Shown in pieces: positions 34,104 through 45,847 of a stretch of DNA of 64,000 nt. Position 1 is the first letter of the stretch. Each line of letters starts with the position of its first letter. The translations under genes were made by a program, and so were the position numbers. Source of the DNA: Bromus sterilis (taxonomy: Eukaryota; Streptophyta; Magnoliopsida; Poales; Poaceae); assembly GCA_950022295.1 (NCBI GenBank), contig OX465598.1, positions 186,987,501 to 187,051,500 on the forward strand. The letters run 5' to 3'. The notes under the pieces are model-generated. The model was given only the letters and a program-made list of their open reading frames with translations. It was not told where the DNA came from and did not search any database.

Positions 34104-36455
34104 GACCACCACACTCCCACCCATTTCTAGGGTTTCCCTAGCCAAAATTTGCAGCCACCCCCCTCCACTTTGCCCAGTTTTACCCCAAAATCCCCATTTT
34201 TCGCAGCAGTTCCAGCCCAGCAGATCTGGACCATCAGATCGCCCGATCTGACGGCCGAGATCGCCTCCCACCAACCTCCATCTCCCTCCTCTCTCTCCAG
34301 CCATGAAGTAGCCGTCGCCTCCGTGCCCGTGGGCAGCCTCGCCGCCGCCGCCGGCCAGCAGCAGCCAGCCGGGCCGCCTCCCATCTCCTTCCTCGCGCCT
34401 CCTCCTCCCTCTCTCCTTTTCCCCTCTCTCCCATCTCCTTCCCTCACCTCTCCTCCCTGTCTTCTCCCGCAGGCCATGGCTGCCGCAATGAAGAGCTCGA
34501 GGCCGCCGACCTCTGGACCGCGCCGTGCGCCGCCTCCCCCCGGATCCGCCGCCCCAGCCTCGCCCCCACGCCGCCTTACCTCCCCGTCCGCCTCTGTCCC
34601 GTGCAGGAACCCCGACGAGCAGCCGCCATGGCCGCCGGCCACGAGCTCGGCCGCCGCGCCACTCCAACTCCGAGCCGCCGCCAGCGCCTCCTCCACGGCC
34701 TCCCTCGAACGCCCCAGCCTCACCGCCTCCGGATCCGGCCTCCTCGCGCCACCTCGCCTGCTTGTTGTCGCCGCCCGGTGACCTCCGCCCCGACGCCAGT
34801 TCCCGTCGGGAACGACTGGAGTCCCGTGCGCCTCCAACCGCTGGTGCCAGCTGGGCCGGCGCAGCCCCAGCGACCCACTCCAGCGCCGCAGCCCACCGAG
34901 CCGCCAGCCCAGCCAGCCTCCGCCCCAGGCCAGTTGGGCCAAGCCCAAACGTGAGGCCCAAAACCTTTTTTTTTGTTGTTGTTAAAACCTGCTGAAAACG
35001 ACTAAGTCCTGTGTATATTTGCTGCTTATCTGTTTTTGCGATGAAGTTTGCGAGTGATCTGTAGCTCCGATGAACGTGCCCCCAAAACTAAAGTTTCTCA
35101 GAATTGTGTGTACTTTAATTCATCTTTTGTGAGCATTTGCATTTGAGATCCTCTAGATTGTGTAATTGTGTGCTGAACAGGGCATCATGCCGTTAAACTG
35201 CTACAAATTCCTGTTATGTGCTGCTATTATTATTTTGTTGCAACTTTGCATGATGATTGTGACTAATCCATGAGGCCTATTGCATTGATTCTTTCTCCTA
35301 TGTGTTAAGCATCATGTGTACTTCAATTCCATGCTTTAACTTGCCATGTTTGGGTGTTTTAGCTGTATTAAATCTTGATCCAAAGTGGTGATCCTGATGT
35401 TATTGTGCTGCTCTTGCTTGCTAATAAAAATAATAAAATATTGTTTAGGGCAAAACAGTACCAAATGCAATAAATATCGTGGGGTCCGTAATAGTTGCCA
35501 TGTATAGGTTTTACCCCCCACTTAAAGTGACTAGATTAGATAGTTTATTCATGCTTCACCTCTTGTCATGTTTGTGTGCTATGCCATGCTTGCTTGAGTT
35601 TCCATGATAACAACCTTAGTTGCTCACCTGTAGCTAAGCAACTTGAACCACCGTAAACGTGCGGTATTCGTCGTGTGTGGCCGATACCCCACTTAAACTG
35701 TTAGTAACCGTTCTCGACGATAGATCTGTATCGCGTTACCGTGTCGTGTGATGTCTTCTTGATCTTGTGTTGCTCCGTAGTAATAGATGCTTGCTCGTTG
35801 ATTGCTTTCCAGTGTTTATCGTCTTGTGTGCTTCCGCGGGTACCTCTCGGAGACGATGCGAGCTTGCGATCGACTACACCTTCGGAACCCGACTTATCAA
35901 CAGGCAAGGACTATACATTACTTATGATCCATTCTATTTCAACCAGCGGTTTGCATGCTACTCTAGGATAGGCTCGATGTTTGATCCTACCACATGTTTA
36001 CAGCCTCTTTCAAACCGATACAGCCATGTCCCTTCCTAGCAAACCTTGTACTGCTATGTTACTATTGCTCGTTGCTCAGCCCCTGCTTAGTATGCATGCT
36101 TATGATGCTACGATGTTACCCTGTTACTCCTGGGTTTGGGATATCACATTATTATACTGTTGTTGATGATATGATTATTATAATGTTGACTATATTCGAT
36201 GAAGGATGGAAGGTTTAGGCTATCCCGCCCCGACGCTTTGTTCCATTCGAGTCACCTAGGACCCGAGTTCCGGGTATTGGTTTTAAGACTGAGCGTGCCT
36301 AATCGCGTGTGGGATTTTATGTGGTCCCCTCTTCTTACCTACCTAGCTTCAAACATTTCTAGAGGTGGCCCAAGCTGATTTACCATTTGAAACCGTGTGT
36401 GTGCTGGTCAGCTGCTAGTAGTTTTCAAACAACTCGGGCCAACGGAGACTTAGTT

Positions 36456-37371
36456 TGATAGAGGCGAAGGTGTCCCGATGTTTCGATGAGATGGTGGAGA
36501 TCGATTATGGTGGAGGCAACTTTCACGATCCGACTACGAACGTGCGAAGACGTTGCGCCTTAGCGATCGCTAAACCAACTCCGAGAGGTTATTGATCCCG
36601 CGGATGCACGATCAACCTGACCACGAAGGTCTAATTCCTGCAAGCAATCGAAGAACAAGCAAGAACTAAGAATTGCAATCTGGATATTGCGAATATAAGA
36701 TGAATGATTACGAAAGTTGGGGTTCCAATGAGGTCTTGGCCTGGTCGGATGACACAAACGAAGAGCTCGAAGTTGCGGCTATGGCTAACTTATATCTAAT
36801 TAAAACCCAAGTCTAAACGACGCCCTAAGGGCTGTATATATGGGGGAACAGAGGGGATTTTCGTGACCCCTTGGAGGTGGGGTCCGAAAACAACCCTAAC
36901 TCGGTTTCCCCACACATACGGACTCTAAAAACAGCCTATAATGTGGTATTTCGAAATTACATGGGCCCAGCCCAATATTAAGGTGACGCAGCACCTATAA
37001 TTGCTCTTGGACGAAAATAATGAAGTGGCATCTCGTGTATTCCGTCCAAGCCTTCATGCATGCCTTATGGTGGCTTCAACGTGCGAAAATCCCCACTGGA
37101 AGCTCCACTGTACTTTCCCCCGCGCGCACCTTCTTCTCCATTCTTGATCCCTCTCCAATGACCATCCTTCGTGTCCATGCTAGGTCCTTCATTTATAAGC
37201 AAAACAAAAGTATCTAATTTAGGCAGCATCATATGTTCATGAACAATAGAAGGATTCGCAAGAAACGAAAGTACCTGATAATTTAGTTGACGTGCACGTG
37301 CTCTAGTAACTGGTCCAGTATGTGTAGTTGGTGAGGGTATGGGTGTAACATTAGTAGGGATGTCCTCATCA
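36456..37371 (-). repeat. 3' LTR of CRM-like copy 3 (916 bp, subtype I)
   Basis: Bounded by the TAGTT duplication on the left; pol enters it from the right. Differs from its partner at three sites by eye. Confidence 0.92.
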
Positions 37372-39953
37372 TCCTCCCCTTCTTGAATTGAAGTCGTCCT
37401 CGACGGAAGCTCATCATCTTCTCCCAAATAAGGTTTCAAATCTGCAATGTTAAATGTGGGACTAACCCCAAAATCTGCAGGTAGCTCAAGTTTATATGCA
37501 TTATCATTAATTTTCTGTAAAACCTTAAAGGGACCATCAGCTCGTGGCATTAACTTAGACTTGCGCAAATCAGGAAACCTATCTTTACGTAGATGTAACC
37601 AAACAAGATCTCCTGGTTCAAACACAACATGCTTTCGACCCCTATCACCAGCAAGCTTGTATCTAGCATTCATGCGCTCAATGTTGTCTTTAGTTAACTC
37701 ATGCATTTTTAATATCAATTCAGCACGTTGCTTAGCATCAAAATTAACCTTCTCCGAAGATGGAAGAGGCAGCAAATCAATAGGTGCACGAGGTAGAAAA
37801 CCATAAACAATCTCAAAAGGGCACATTTTAGTGGTAGAATGCACTGAACGATTATAAGCAAATTCAATATGAGGTAAACATTCTTCCCACAGTTTCAAGT
37901 TACTTTTTAAAACAGCCCTAAGCATAGTAGACAATGTCCTATTGACCACTTCAGTTTGTCCATCAGTTTGGGGATGACATGTAGTACTAAAAAGTAGTTT
38001 AGTCCCCAACTTAGCCCATAAGCATCTCCAAAAATGGCTAAGAAACTTAGTATCACGATCCGAGACAATAGTATTGGGCACACCATGGAAACGAATAATC
38101 TCTCCAAAGAATAAATCAGCAACATTAGCAGCATCATCGCTTTTATGACATGGTATAAAATGTGCCATCTTAGAAAATCTATCCACGACAACAAATATGC
38201 TATCCCTCCCCTTCTTTGTTCGAGGCAAGCCTAAAACAAAGTCCATGGATATGTCCTCCCACGGAACACTAGGTACAGGTAAAGGCATGTATAAACCATG
38301 AGGATTGAGTCGTGACTTAGCTTTTTGACATGTAGTGCAGCGAGCAACAAAACGCTCAACATCCCGTCTCATCTTTGGCCAAAAGAAATGTGTAGCAAGT
38401 ACGTCCTCCGTCTTTTTCACGCCAAAATGTCCCATTAATCCTCCTCCATGCGCCTCCTGCAACAACAAAAGACGAATAGAGCTAGCTGGAATGCATAGCT
38501 TGTTAGAACGGAACACAAATCCATCATTAAGCACAAACTTGTTCCATGTTCTACCCTCTCTACAATTCTGCAATACATCTTTAAATTCCGCATCATTTAC
38601 ATATTGTTCTTTGATTGTCTCTAAACCGAATATCTTGAAGTCAAGTTGTGAAAGCATAGTATAACGACGAGACAAAGCATCAGCAATAATATTATCTTTC
38701 CCCTTCTTGTGTTTAATGACATAAGGGAAAGTCTCAATAAATTCAACCCACTTAGCATGTCTACGATTAAGTTTTGCTTGACTTCTTATGTGTTTCAAAG
38801 ATTCATGATCAGAATGTATAACAAATTCTTTGGGCCATAAATAATGTTGCCAAGTTTCTAATGTCCGAACAAGAGCATATAATTCCTTATCATAAGTAGA
38901 ATAGTTCAGACTAGGCCCACTCAATTTTTCAGAAAAGTATGCAACAGGTTTAGCATCTTGTAATAACACACCTCCCAAACCAATCCCACTAGCATCGCAT
39001 TCAAGCTCAAAAGTCTTATTAAAATCAGGAAGTTGGAGCAAAGGAGCATGTGTTAACTTATCTTTCAATACCGTGAAAGCTTCTTCCTGTGCGGTACCCC
39101 AAGTAAAAGGCACATCCTTGCGTGTAAGCTCATTGAGAGGTGCAGCAATGGTGCTGAAATCTCTCACAAAACGCCTATAGAATCCAGCGAGGCCAAGAAA
39201 ACTCCTCACTTGTGTGATCGTTTTGGGCTGCGGCCAACTCTCAATTGCCTCGATCTTGGCATGATCAACTTCAATTCCCTGCGGAGTAACAACATAGCCA
39301 AGAAACGACACTCGGTCGGTGCAAAAGGTGCACTTCCCAAGGTTACCAAATAAACGTGCATTACGTAGAGCAATAAAAACAGCACGTAAATGATCCAAAT
39401 GTTCCTCCAAAGATTTGCTATAAATCAGTATATCATCAAAATAGACTACCACAAATCGTCCAATGAAAGCACGTAAAACCTCGTTCATTAATCTCATAAA
39501 AGTGCTAGGTGCATTAGTTAACCCAAAAGGCATGACTAACCACTCATATAATCCAAACTTAGTTTTAAATGCCGTTTTCCATTCATCCCCTAATTTCATG
39601 CGAATTTGATGGTATCCACTACGCAAATCAACTTTGGAAAACATGGTAGAGCCACTTAATTCATCAAGCATATCATCTAGCCTAGGAATAGGATGACGAT
39701 AACGAATAGTAATATTATTAATGGCTCGACAATCAACACACATACGCCATGTTCCATCCTTTTTAGGCACTAATATAACAGGAACAGCACAAGGACTAAG
39801 GGACTCACGTATGTAACCTTTGTCGAGTAGCTCTTGTACTTGACGCTGAATCTCCTTCGTCTCCTCCGGATTGGTACGGTATGGCGCACGGTTGGGCAAC
39901 GAAGCACCGGGAATTAAGTCAATCTGATGCTCAATCCCTCGAATAGTTGGCAC
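37065..39953 (-). CDS. Pol polyprotein of CRM-like copy 3: RT, RNase H, integrase
   Basis: A frame of 962 codons without a stop, entered from the leader joint; the first codon of the track is GTG, and no ATG is near the joint, so translation from the native gag start is lost. Domains: RT (VPKKDGTWRMCVDCRAINN; VVYFDDILIYS at about 39430-39465), RNase H (ELECDASGIGLGG; DALSRRY), integrase zinc-binding region (HGGGLMGHFGVKKTEDVL...CTTCQKAKS), DDE core (VSDRDTKFLSHFW, HPQTDGQTEVVNR) and a tail encoded in the LTR (TGPVTRARARQLNYQVLSFL). All catalytic motifs look intact. It would need gag and a start codon from elsewhere to act; the domains could still be functional as sequence. Confidence 0.88.
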   Translation of the reverse strand: MPTIRGIEHQIDLIPGASLPNRAPYRTNPEETKEIQRQVQELLDKGYIRESLSPCAVPVILVPKKDGTWRMCVDCRAINNITIRYRHPIPRLDDMLDELSGSTMFSKVDLRSGYHQIRMKLGDEWKTAFKTKFGLYEWLVMPFGLTNAPSTFMRLMNEVLRAFIGRFVVVYFDDILIYSKSLEEHLDHLRAVFIALRNARLFGNLGKCTFCTDRVSFLGYVVTPQGIEVDHAKIEAIESWPQPKTITQVRSFLGLAGFYRRFVRDFSTIAAPLNELTRKDVPFTWGTAQEEAFTVLKDKLTHAPLLQLPDFNKTFELECDASGIGLGGVLLQDAKPVAYFSEKLSGPSLNYSTYDKELYALVRTLETWQHYLWPKEFVIHSDHESLKHIRSQAKLNRRHAKWVEFIETFPYVIKHKKGKDNIIADALSRRYTMLSQLDFKIFGLETIKEQYVNDAEFKDVLQNCREGRTWNKFVLNDGFVFRSNKLCIPASSIRLLLLQEAHGGGLMGHFGVKKTEDVLATHFFWPKMRRDVERFVARCTTCQKAKSRLNPHGLYMPLPVPSVPWEDISMDFVLGLPRTKKGRDSIFVVVDRFSKMAHFIPCHKSDDAANVADLFFGEIIRFHGVPNTIVSDRDTKFLSHFWRCLWAKLGTKLLFSTTCHPQTDGQTEVVNRTLSTMLRAVLKSNLKLWEECLPHIEFAYNRSVHSTTKMCPFEIVYGFLPRAPIDLLPLPSSEKVNFDAKQRAELILKMHELTKDNIERMNARYKLAGDRGRKHVVFEPGDLVWLHLRKDRFPDLRKSKLMPRADGPFKVLQKINDNAYKLELPADFGVSPTFNIADLKPYLGEDDELPSRTTSIQEGEDDEDIPTNVTPIPSPTTHTGPVTRARARQLNYQVLSFLANPSIVHEHMMLPKLDTFVLLINEGPSMDTKDGHWRGIKNGEEGARGGKYSGASSGDFRTLKPP

Positions 39954-40476
39954 GCTTTTTTTTTTTTTTTTTTTTTTTTTTTTTGGAAATCACCCTCTTC
40001 TACGTACGACAAAAGATTGGTGAAATCCGACTCTAATCAACTCAAAACTATTCTGGCTACGGGGATATCAGGAACCGTACTGATGGTGGAACTCAAGTCG
40101 GACTCGTGAGACGTGGTGGTGTATATGGACTCTGCTTGGCGGAAAGTGGTGGTGTAACTTGACTTGGATTGGCGGAACGTGGTAGGATGACTACTGGTGC
40201 GGCGGCGACGTGGCAAACTGTGATCAGAACTCGAAACTCTAAGGGAACTAGACGCTAAGATCAGCAACTCGACACGACGATGTAACCGCAAATTCAACAA
40301 TGCAAACTAATGTAAAGAAAACTGGACAAAGGCTCGGACTGTTTTGGGACGTGATGATCTAACCCTAATTTTTTTTTTGTTGGCTTTTTCGTGGACTGTA
40401 GGTATGAAAAACAGAACCAATCTAGACTACGAAAACTGGTAAATCTCACCGAGCAACCTGGAAATCTGATACCACT
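39954..40476 (-). other. Shortened leader and primer site of copy 3
   Basis: Holds a run of about 27 T (A in the RNA sense) at 39957-39983, then about 480 bp of leader, then the primer site (minus strand TGGTATCAGA at about 40465-40474). The first third of the usual leader as well as gag is missing. Confidence 0.75.
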
Positions 40477-41392
40477 TGATAGAGGCGAAGGTGTCCCGAT
40501 GTTTCGATGAGATGGTGGAGATCGATTATGGTGGAGGCAACTTTCATGATCCGACTACGAACGTGCGAAGACGTTGCGCCTTAGCGATCGCTAAACCAAC
40601 TCCGAGAGGTTATTGATCCCGCGGATGCACGATCAACCTGACCACGAAGGTCTAATTCCTGCAAGCAATCGAAGAACAAGCAAGAACTAAGAATTGCAAT
40701 CTGGATATTGCGAATATAAGATGAATGATTACGAAAGTTGGGGTTCCAATGAGGTCTTGGCCTGGTCGGATGACACAAACGAAGAGCTCGAAGTTGCGGC
40801 TATGGCTAACTTATATCTAATTAAAACCCAAGTCTAAACGACGCCCTAAGGGCTGTATATATGGGGGAACAGAGGGGATTTTCGTGACCCCTTGGAGGTG
40901 GGGTCCGAAAACAACCCTAACTCGGTTTCCCCACACATACGGACTCTAAAAACAGCCTATAATGTGGTATTTCGAAATTACATGGGCCCAGCCCAATATT
41001 AAGGTGACGCAACACCTATAATTGCTCTTGGACAAAAATAATGAAGTGGCATCTCGTGTATTCCGTCCAAGCCTTCATGCATGCCTTATGGTGGCTTCAA
41101 CGTGCGAAAATCCCCACTGGAAGCTCCACTGTACTTTCCCCCGCGCGCACCTTCTTCTCCATTCTTGATCCCTCTCCAATGACCATCCTTCGTGTCCATG
41201 CTAGGTCCTTCATTTATAAGCAAAACAAAAGTATCTAATTTAGGCAGCATCATATGTTCATGAACAATAGAAGGATTCGCAAGAAACGAAAGTACCTGAT
41301 AATTTAGTTGACGTGCACGTGCTCTAGTAACTGGTCCAGTATGTGTAGTTGGTGAGGGTATGGGTGTAACATTAGTAGGGATGTCCTCATCA
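40477..41392 (-). repeat. 5' LTR of CRM-like copy 3 (916 bp, subtype I)
   Basis: TGATAGAGGCG to GTCCTCATCA on the plus strand. Followed by TAGTT. Confidence 0.92.
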
Positions 41393-42485
41393 TAGTTCCT
41401 CTATTGGTCCACACTTGGTGAGCTAAGGGTCCCCTGATGTCAGGTGTGATTTCCCGACCTTAGCCTTACGGAAGAGTCCAATCCGAGAGCGTGGCCAGCT
41501 TTTGGATTGGGTGTCGACTCCCCGGGGGCCACCCGGATTTGTGCGTTGTTAGTTAGAGGGACCTGTCGTTTCGGATCTCTTGGAACTAAATCATAAAATG
41601 GTTGCCTATAATGGGTAGCAACTGAGAGAGATGGGCGAGCATGCGACGCCTCGTAATGGGCAGTTGGTACACCCCTGCAGGGTTAAATCTTTTCGAGAAG
41701 CCGTGTCCACGGTTATGAACGACTTGAGACCTACTCCTTGTTCATAGACAACAACAACTGAGATAATCTTAATATAACTTGATCAACGTGTGTGTGCCTT
41801 GACTGCTTCTTCTTCGTCGGGATGCGAAGAGGAGGACAAGGATAGGATAGGTGTTATGTTTGCGTAGTAGTTGATAGCAAGACTTGTTGGAGGCGATTCC
41901 TCATCGAACGCTTGGCTTCTTATCTTACTCTTTAGATCGTTAGCCTCTTCATAAATGCTAGTGCGGCAGCAACCTTACCACTTACCCCTTCCTTACCGTC
42001 AACTACTAGTTGTCCTAGAATGACAAGTGATGAGGTCCTTGCTGGGTCAGATGACCACTACAGTTGGATGCTGAGTACCTCTGTACTCATGATACTACCC
42101 CCAAACTCTTTTCAGGGTGCTTGATCGACAACAAGTACGGTGATCGACGCTTCGCGTGGAGACTCGACGACGACTAGTTAGGCGGATCCCGGCGGAGGGC
42201 CTGGACCCGTGTGGTTATGGGATCGATGTTTTTCTCTTTGCCACTAGGCATTTGCTTGTAGTCTGTACTCAGACATATATCTTCCACTGTTGTATTTTAT
42301 TTAAGGCAGTTGTATGCCGATTGTATGAGATGTTGTATCCTTGTATCTGTAATGTTGTGATATCATGTTGGAAATCCGGGGCATATGGCTTTGTCATATG
42401 TCGCGGTGGGACCGATATGTGCTTCGTCCCCGGATCTGGGTGGAAACACCTAGATCTGGAACAGTACCGCATATCGGGCCTTACG

Positions 42486-42668
42486 CTGCCGCACTAGCAT
42501 TTATGAAGTGGCTAACGATCTAGAGAGTAAGATAAGAAGCCAAGCATTCGATGAGGAATCGCCTCCCACAAGTCTTGCTATCAACTACTTACGCAAACAT
42601 AACACCTATCCTATCCTTGTCCTCCTCTTCGCATGCCGACAAAGAAGAAGCAGTGAAGGCACACACAC
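42486..42668 (-). repeat. LTR fragment E, right segment
   Basis: Starts with the CTGCC duplication of F. Its reverse complement matches 41787-41970 of F. It is cut at CACAC (42664-42668) by CRM-like copy 4. Confidence 0.75.
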
Positions 42669-44378
42669 TGATAGAGGCGAAGGTGTCCTGATGTTTCGAT
42701 GAGATGATGGGGATCGATTTTGGTGGAGTAGACTTTCACGACCCGACTACGAACGTGCGAAGACGTTGCGCCTTAGCAATCGCTAAACCAACTCCGAGAG
42801 GTTATTGATCCCGCGGATGCACGATCAACCTGACCACGAAGGTCAATTCCTGCAAGCAATCGAAGAACAAGCAAGAACTAAGAATTGCAATCTGGATATT
42901 GCGAATATAAGATGAAAGATTAACAGAAGTTGGGGTTCCAATGCGGTCTTGGCCTGGTCGGACGACACAAACGAAGAACTCGAAGTTGCGGCTATGGCTA
43001 ACTTAAATCTAATTAAAACCCAAGTCTAAACGACGCACTAAGGGCTGTATATATGGGGGAACAGAGGGGAATTTCGTGGCCCCTTGGAAGTGGGGTCCGA
43101 AAACAACCCTAACTCGGTTTCCCCAGACATACGGACTCTAAAAACAGCCTATAATGTGGTATTTCGAAATTACATGGGCCCAGCCCAATATTAAGGTGAC
43201 GCAGCACCTACAATTGCCCTTGGATGAAAATAATGAAGTGACATCTTGCGTATTTCGTCCAAGACTTCATGTGCAACTTATGGTGGCTTCAAAGTGCGAT
43301 AATCACCACTGGAAGCTCCACTGTACTTTCCCGCGCGCGCACCTTCTTCTCCATTCTTGATCCCGCTCCAATGACCATCCTTCTTGTCCATGCTAGGTCC
43401 TTCATTCATAAGCAAAACAAAAGTATCTAATTTAGGAAGCATCATATGTTCATGAACAATAGAAGGATTCGCAAGAAACGAAAGTACCTGATAATTTAGT
43501 TGACGTGCACGTGCTCTAGTAACTGGTCCAGTATGTGTAGTTGGTGAGGATATGGGTGTAACATTAATAGGGATGTCCTCATCATCCTCCCCTTCTTGAA
43601 TTGAAGTCGTCCTCGACGGAAGCTCATCATCTTCTCCCAAATAAGGTTTCAAATCTGCAATGTTAAATGTGGGACTAACCCCAAAATCTGCAGGTAGCTC
43701 AAGTTTATATGCATTATCATTAATTTTCTGTAAAACCTTAAAGGGACCATCAGCTCGTGGCATTAACTTAGACTTGCGCAAATCAGGAAACCTATCTTTA
43801 CGTAGATGTAACCAAACAAGATCTCCTGGTTCAAACACAACATGCTTTCGACCCCTATCACCAGCAAGCTTGTATCTAGCATTCATGCGCTCAATGTTTT
43901 CTTTAGTTAACTCATGCATTTTTAATATCAATTCAGCACGTTGCTTAGCATCAAAATTAACCTTCTCCGAAGATGGAAGAGGCAGCAAATCAATAGGTGC
44001 ACGAGGTAGAAAACCATAAACAATCTCAAAAGGGCACATTTTAGTGGTAGAATGCAATGAACGATTATAAGCAAATTCAATATGAGGTAAACATTCTTCC
44101 CACAGTTTCAAGTTACTTTTTAAAACAGCCCTAAGCATAGTAGACAATGTCCTATTGACCACTTCAGTTTGTCCATCAGTTTGGGGATGACATGTAGTTC
44201 TAAAAAGTAGTTTAGTCCCCAACTTAGCCCATAAACATCTCCAAAAATGGCTAAGAAACTTAGTATCACGATCCGAGACAATAGTATTGGCCACACCATG
44301 TAAGCGAATAATCTCACGAAAGAATAAATCAGCAACATTAGCAGCATCATCACTTTTATGACATGGTATAAAGTGTGC
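42669..44378 (-). mobile_element. CRM-like copy 4, 3' part only
   Basis: A minus-strand 3' LTR (42669-43584, subtype II) and the adjoining integrase end. It stops abruptly at 44378 where a plus-strand LTR begins. The left flank CACAC has no matching partner on the right, so the element was cut by recombination or deletion. Confidence 0.85.
43278..44378 (-). CDS. Integrase C-terminal half of CRM-like copy 4
   Basis: An open frame of about 366 codons entered from the right at the junction: integrase from FIPCHKSDDAANVADLF through VSDRDTKFLSHFW and HPQTDGQTEVVNR, the C-terminal part, and the LTR-encoded tail to a stop at 43278. The catalytic D and E are kept, the first D and the zinc-binding region are missing. 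Nearly identical to copies 2 and 3. The ATG at 44411 belongs to the antisense of the adjoining LTR and is not native. Confidence 0.8.
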   Translation of the reverse strand, partial: AHFIPCHKSDDAANVADLFFREIIRLHGVANTIVSDRDTKFLSHFWRCLWAKLGTKLLFRTTCHPQTDGQTEVVNRTLSTMLRAVLKSNLKLWEECLPHIEFAYNRSLHSTTKMCPFEIVYGFLPRAPIDLLPLPSSEKVNFDAKQRAELILKMHELTKENIERMNARYKLAGDRGRKHVVFEPGDLVWLHLRKDRFPDLRKSKLMPRADGPFKVLQKINDNAYKLELPADFGVSPTFNIADLKPYLGEDDELPSRTTSIQEGEDDEDIPINVTPISSPTTHTGPVTRARARQLNYQVLSFLANPSIVHEHMMLPKLDTFVLLMNEGPSMDKKDGHWSGIKNGEEGARAGKYSGASSGDYRTLKPP

Positions 44379-45294
44379 TGATGAGGACATCTCTACTAAT
44401 GTTACACCCACATCTTCACCAACTACACATACTGGACCAGTTACTAGAGCACGTGCACGTCAACTAAATTATCAGGTACTTTCGTTTCTTGCGAATCCTT
44501 CTAATGTTCATGAACATATGATGCTGCCTAAATTAGATACTTTTGTTTTGCTTATGAATGAAGGACCTAGCATGGACAAGAAGGACGGTCATTGGAGCAG
44601 GATCAAGCATGGAGAAGAAGGTGCGCGAGCGGGAAATAACAATGGAGCTTCCAGTGGGGATTTTCGCACTTTGAAGCCACCATAAGGCATGCATGAAGGC
44701 TTGGACGAAATACACGAGATGCCACTTCATTATTTTCGTCCAAGAGCAATTATAGGTGCTGCGTCACCTTAATATTGGGCTGGGCCCATGTAATTTCGAA
44801 ATACCACATTATAGGCTGTTTTTACAGTCCGTATGTGTGGGGAAACCGAGTTAGGGTTGTTTTCGGGCCCCACCTCCAAGGGGTCACGAAAATCCCCTCT
44901 ATTCCCCCATATATACAGCCCTTAGGGCGTCGTTTAGACTTGGGTTTTAATTAGATATTAGTTAGCCATAGCCGCAACTTCGAGCTCTTCGTTTGTGTCA
45001 TCCGACCAGGCCAAGACCTCATTGGAACCCCAACTTTCGTAATCATTAATCTTATATTCGCAATATCCAGATTGCAATTCTTAGTTCTTGCTTGTTCTTC
45101 GATTGCTTGCAGGAATTAGACCTTCGTGGTCAGGTTGATCGTGCATCCGCGGGATCAATAACCTCTCGGAGTTGGTTTAGCGATTGCTAAGGCGCAACGT
45201 CTTCGCACGTTCGTAGTCGGATCGTGAAAGTCGCCTCCACCATAATCGATCTCCACCATCTCATCGAAACATCGGGACACCTTCGCCTCTATCA
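44379..45294 (+). repeat. LTR of the composite, complete (916 bp)
   Basis: TGATGAGGACATC...CTATCA with primer site TGGTATCAGA at 45297-45306. Together with 42669-43584 it makes an inverted LTR pair about 0.8 kb apart. Confidence 0.88.
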
Positions 45295-45438
45295 AGTGGT
45301 ATCAGATTTCCAGGTTGCTCGGTGAGATTTACCAGTTTTCATAGTCTAGATTGGTTCTGTTCTTCATACCTACAGTCCACGAAAAAGCCAACAAAAAAAA
45401 ATTAGGGTTAGATCATCACGTCCCAAGACAATCCTAGC

Positions 45439-45847
45439 CACTTGATAGAGGCGAAGGTGTCCCGATGTTTCGATGAGATGATGGAGATCGATTTTGGTGG
45501 AGTAGACTTTCACGACCCGACTACGAACGTGCGAAGACGTTGCGCCTTAGCAATCGCTAAACCAACTCCGAGAGGTTATTGATCCCGCGGATGCACGATC
45601 AACCTGACCACGAAGGTCAATTCCTGCAAGCAATCGAAGAACAAGCAAGAACTAAGAATTGCAATCTCGATATTGCGAATATAAGATGAAAGATTAACAG
45701 AAGTTGGGGTTCCAATGCGGTCTTGGCCTGGTCGGACGACACAAACGAAGAACTCGAAGTTGCGGCTATGGCTAACTTAAATCTAATTAAAACCCAAGTC
45801 TAAACGACGCCCTAAGGGCTGTATATATGGGGGAACACAGGGGATTT
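45439..45847 (-). repeat. Inverted PBS-U5-R fragment in the leader of the composite
   Basis: From CCACTTGATAGAGG to GGGGATTTT, about 405 bp of subtype II LTR in reverse orientation, with a few primer-site bases still attached. It replaces about 18 bp of leader. It passes the TATA box, so it is longer than minus-strand strong-stop DNA. Confidence 0.8.

Larger units (their letters stand above)
36456..41392 (-). mobile_element. Young CRM-like copy 3, gag deleted, pol frame intact
   Basis: Two 916-bp LTRs, leader and pol, with a perfect 5-bp duplication TAGTT (36451-36455 and 41393-41397). Counting by eye, the LTRs differ at three positions, all transitions. The leader joins pol directly: gag and protease are missing. 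The joint lies beside a homopolymer of about 27 bases. The insertion is the youngest dated here; at the grass rate of 1.3e-8 per site per year three differences give roughly 0.13 million years. Confidence 0.92.
33629..42485 (+). mobile_element. Solo LTR F (about 3.9 kb) hosting CRM-like copy 3
   Basis: It starts TGTAACAGCCCAG, ends GGCCTTACG (expected TTACA, last base changed), and is flanked by CTGCC at 33624-33628 and 42486-42490. Without the CRM-like insertion at 36456-41392 it is about 3.9 kb, with no primer site, polypurine tract or pol. This is a solo LTR left by recombination between two LTRs. The target was an oppositely oriented LTR of the same family. Confidence 0.8.

Noticed and set aside
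34095..34995. Overlapping frames up to 288 codons in GC-rich DNA
   Set aside because: They are in the transcribed leader of solo LTR F, on both strands, rich in Pro, Ala, Arg and Gly, with no recognisable motif.
37447..38664. Plus-strand frames of 90-119 codons in copy 3
   Set aside because: They are shadows of the minus-strand pol frame and recur only because the pol sequence recurs.
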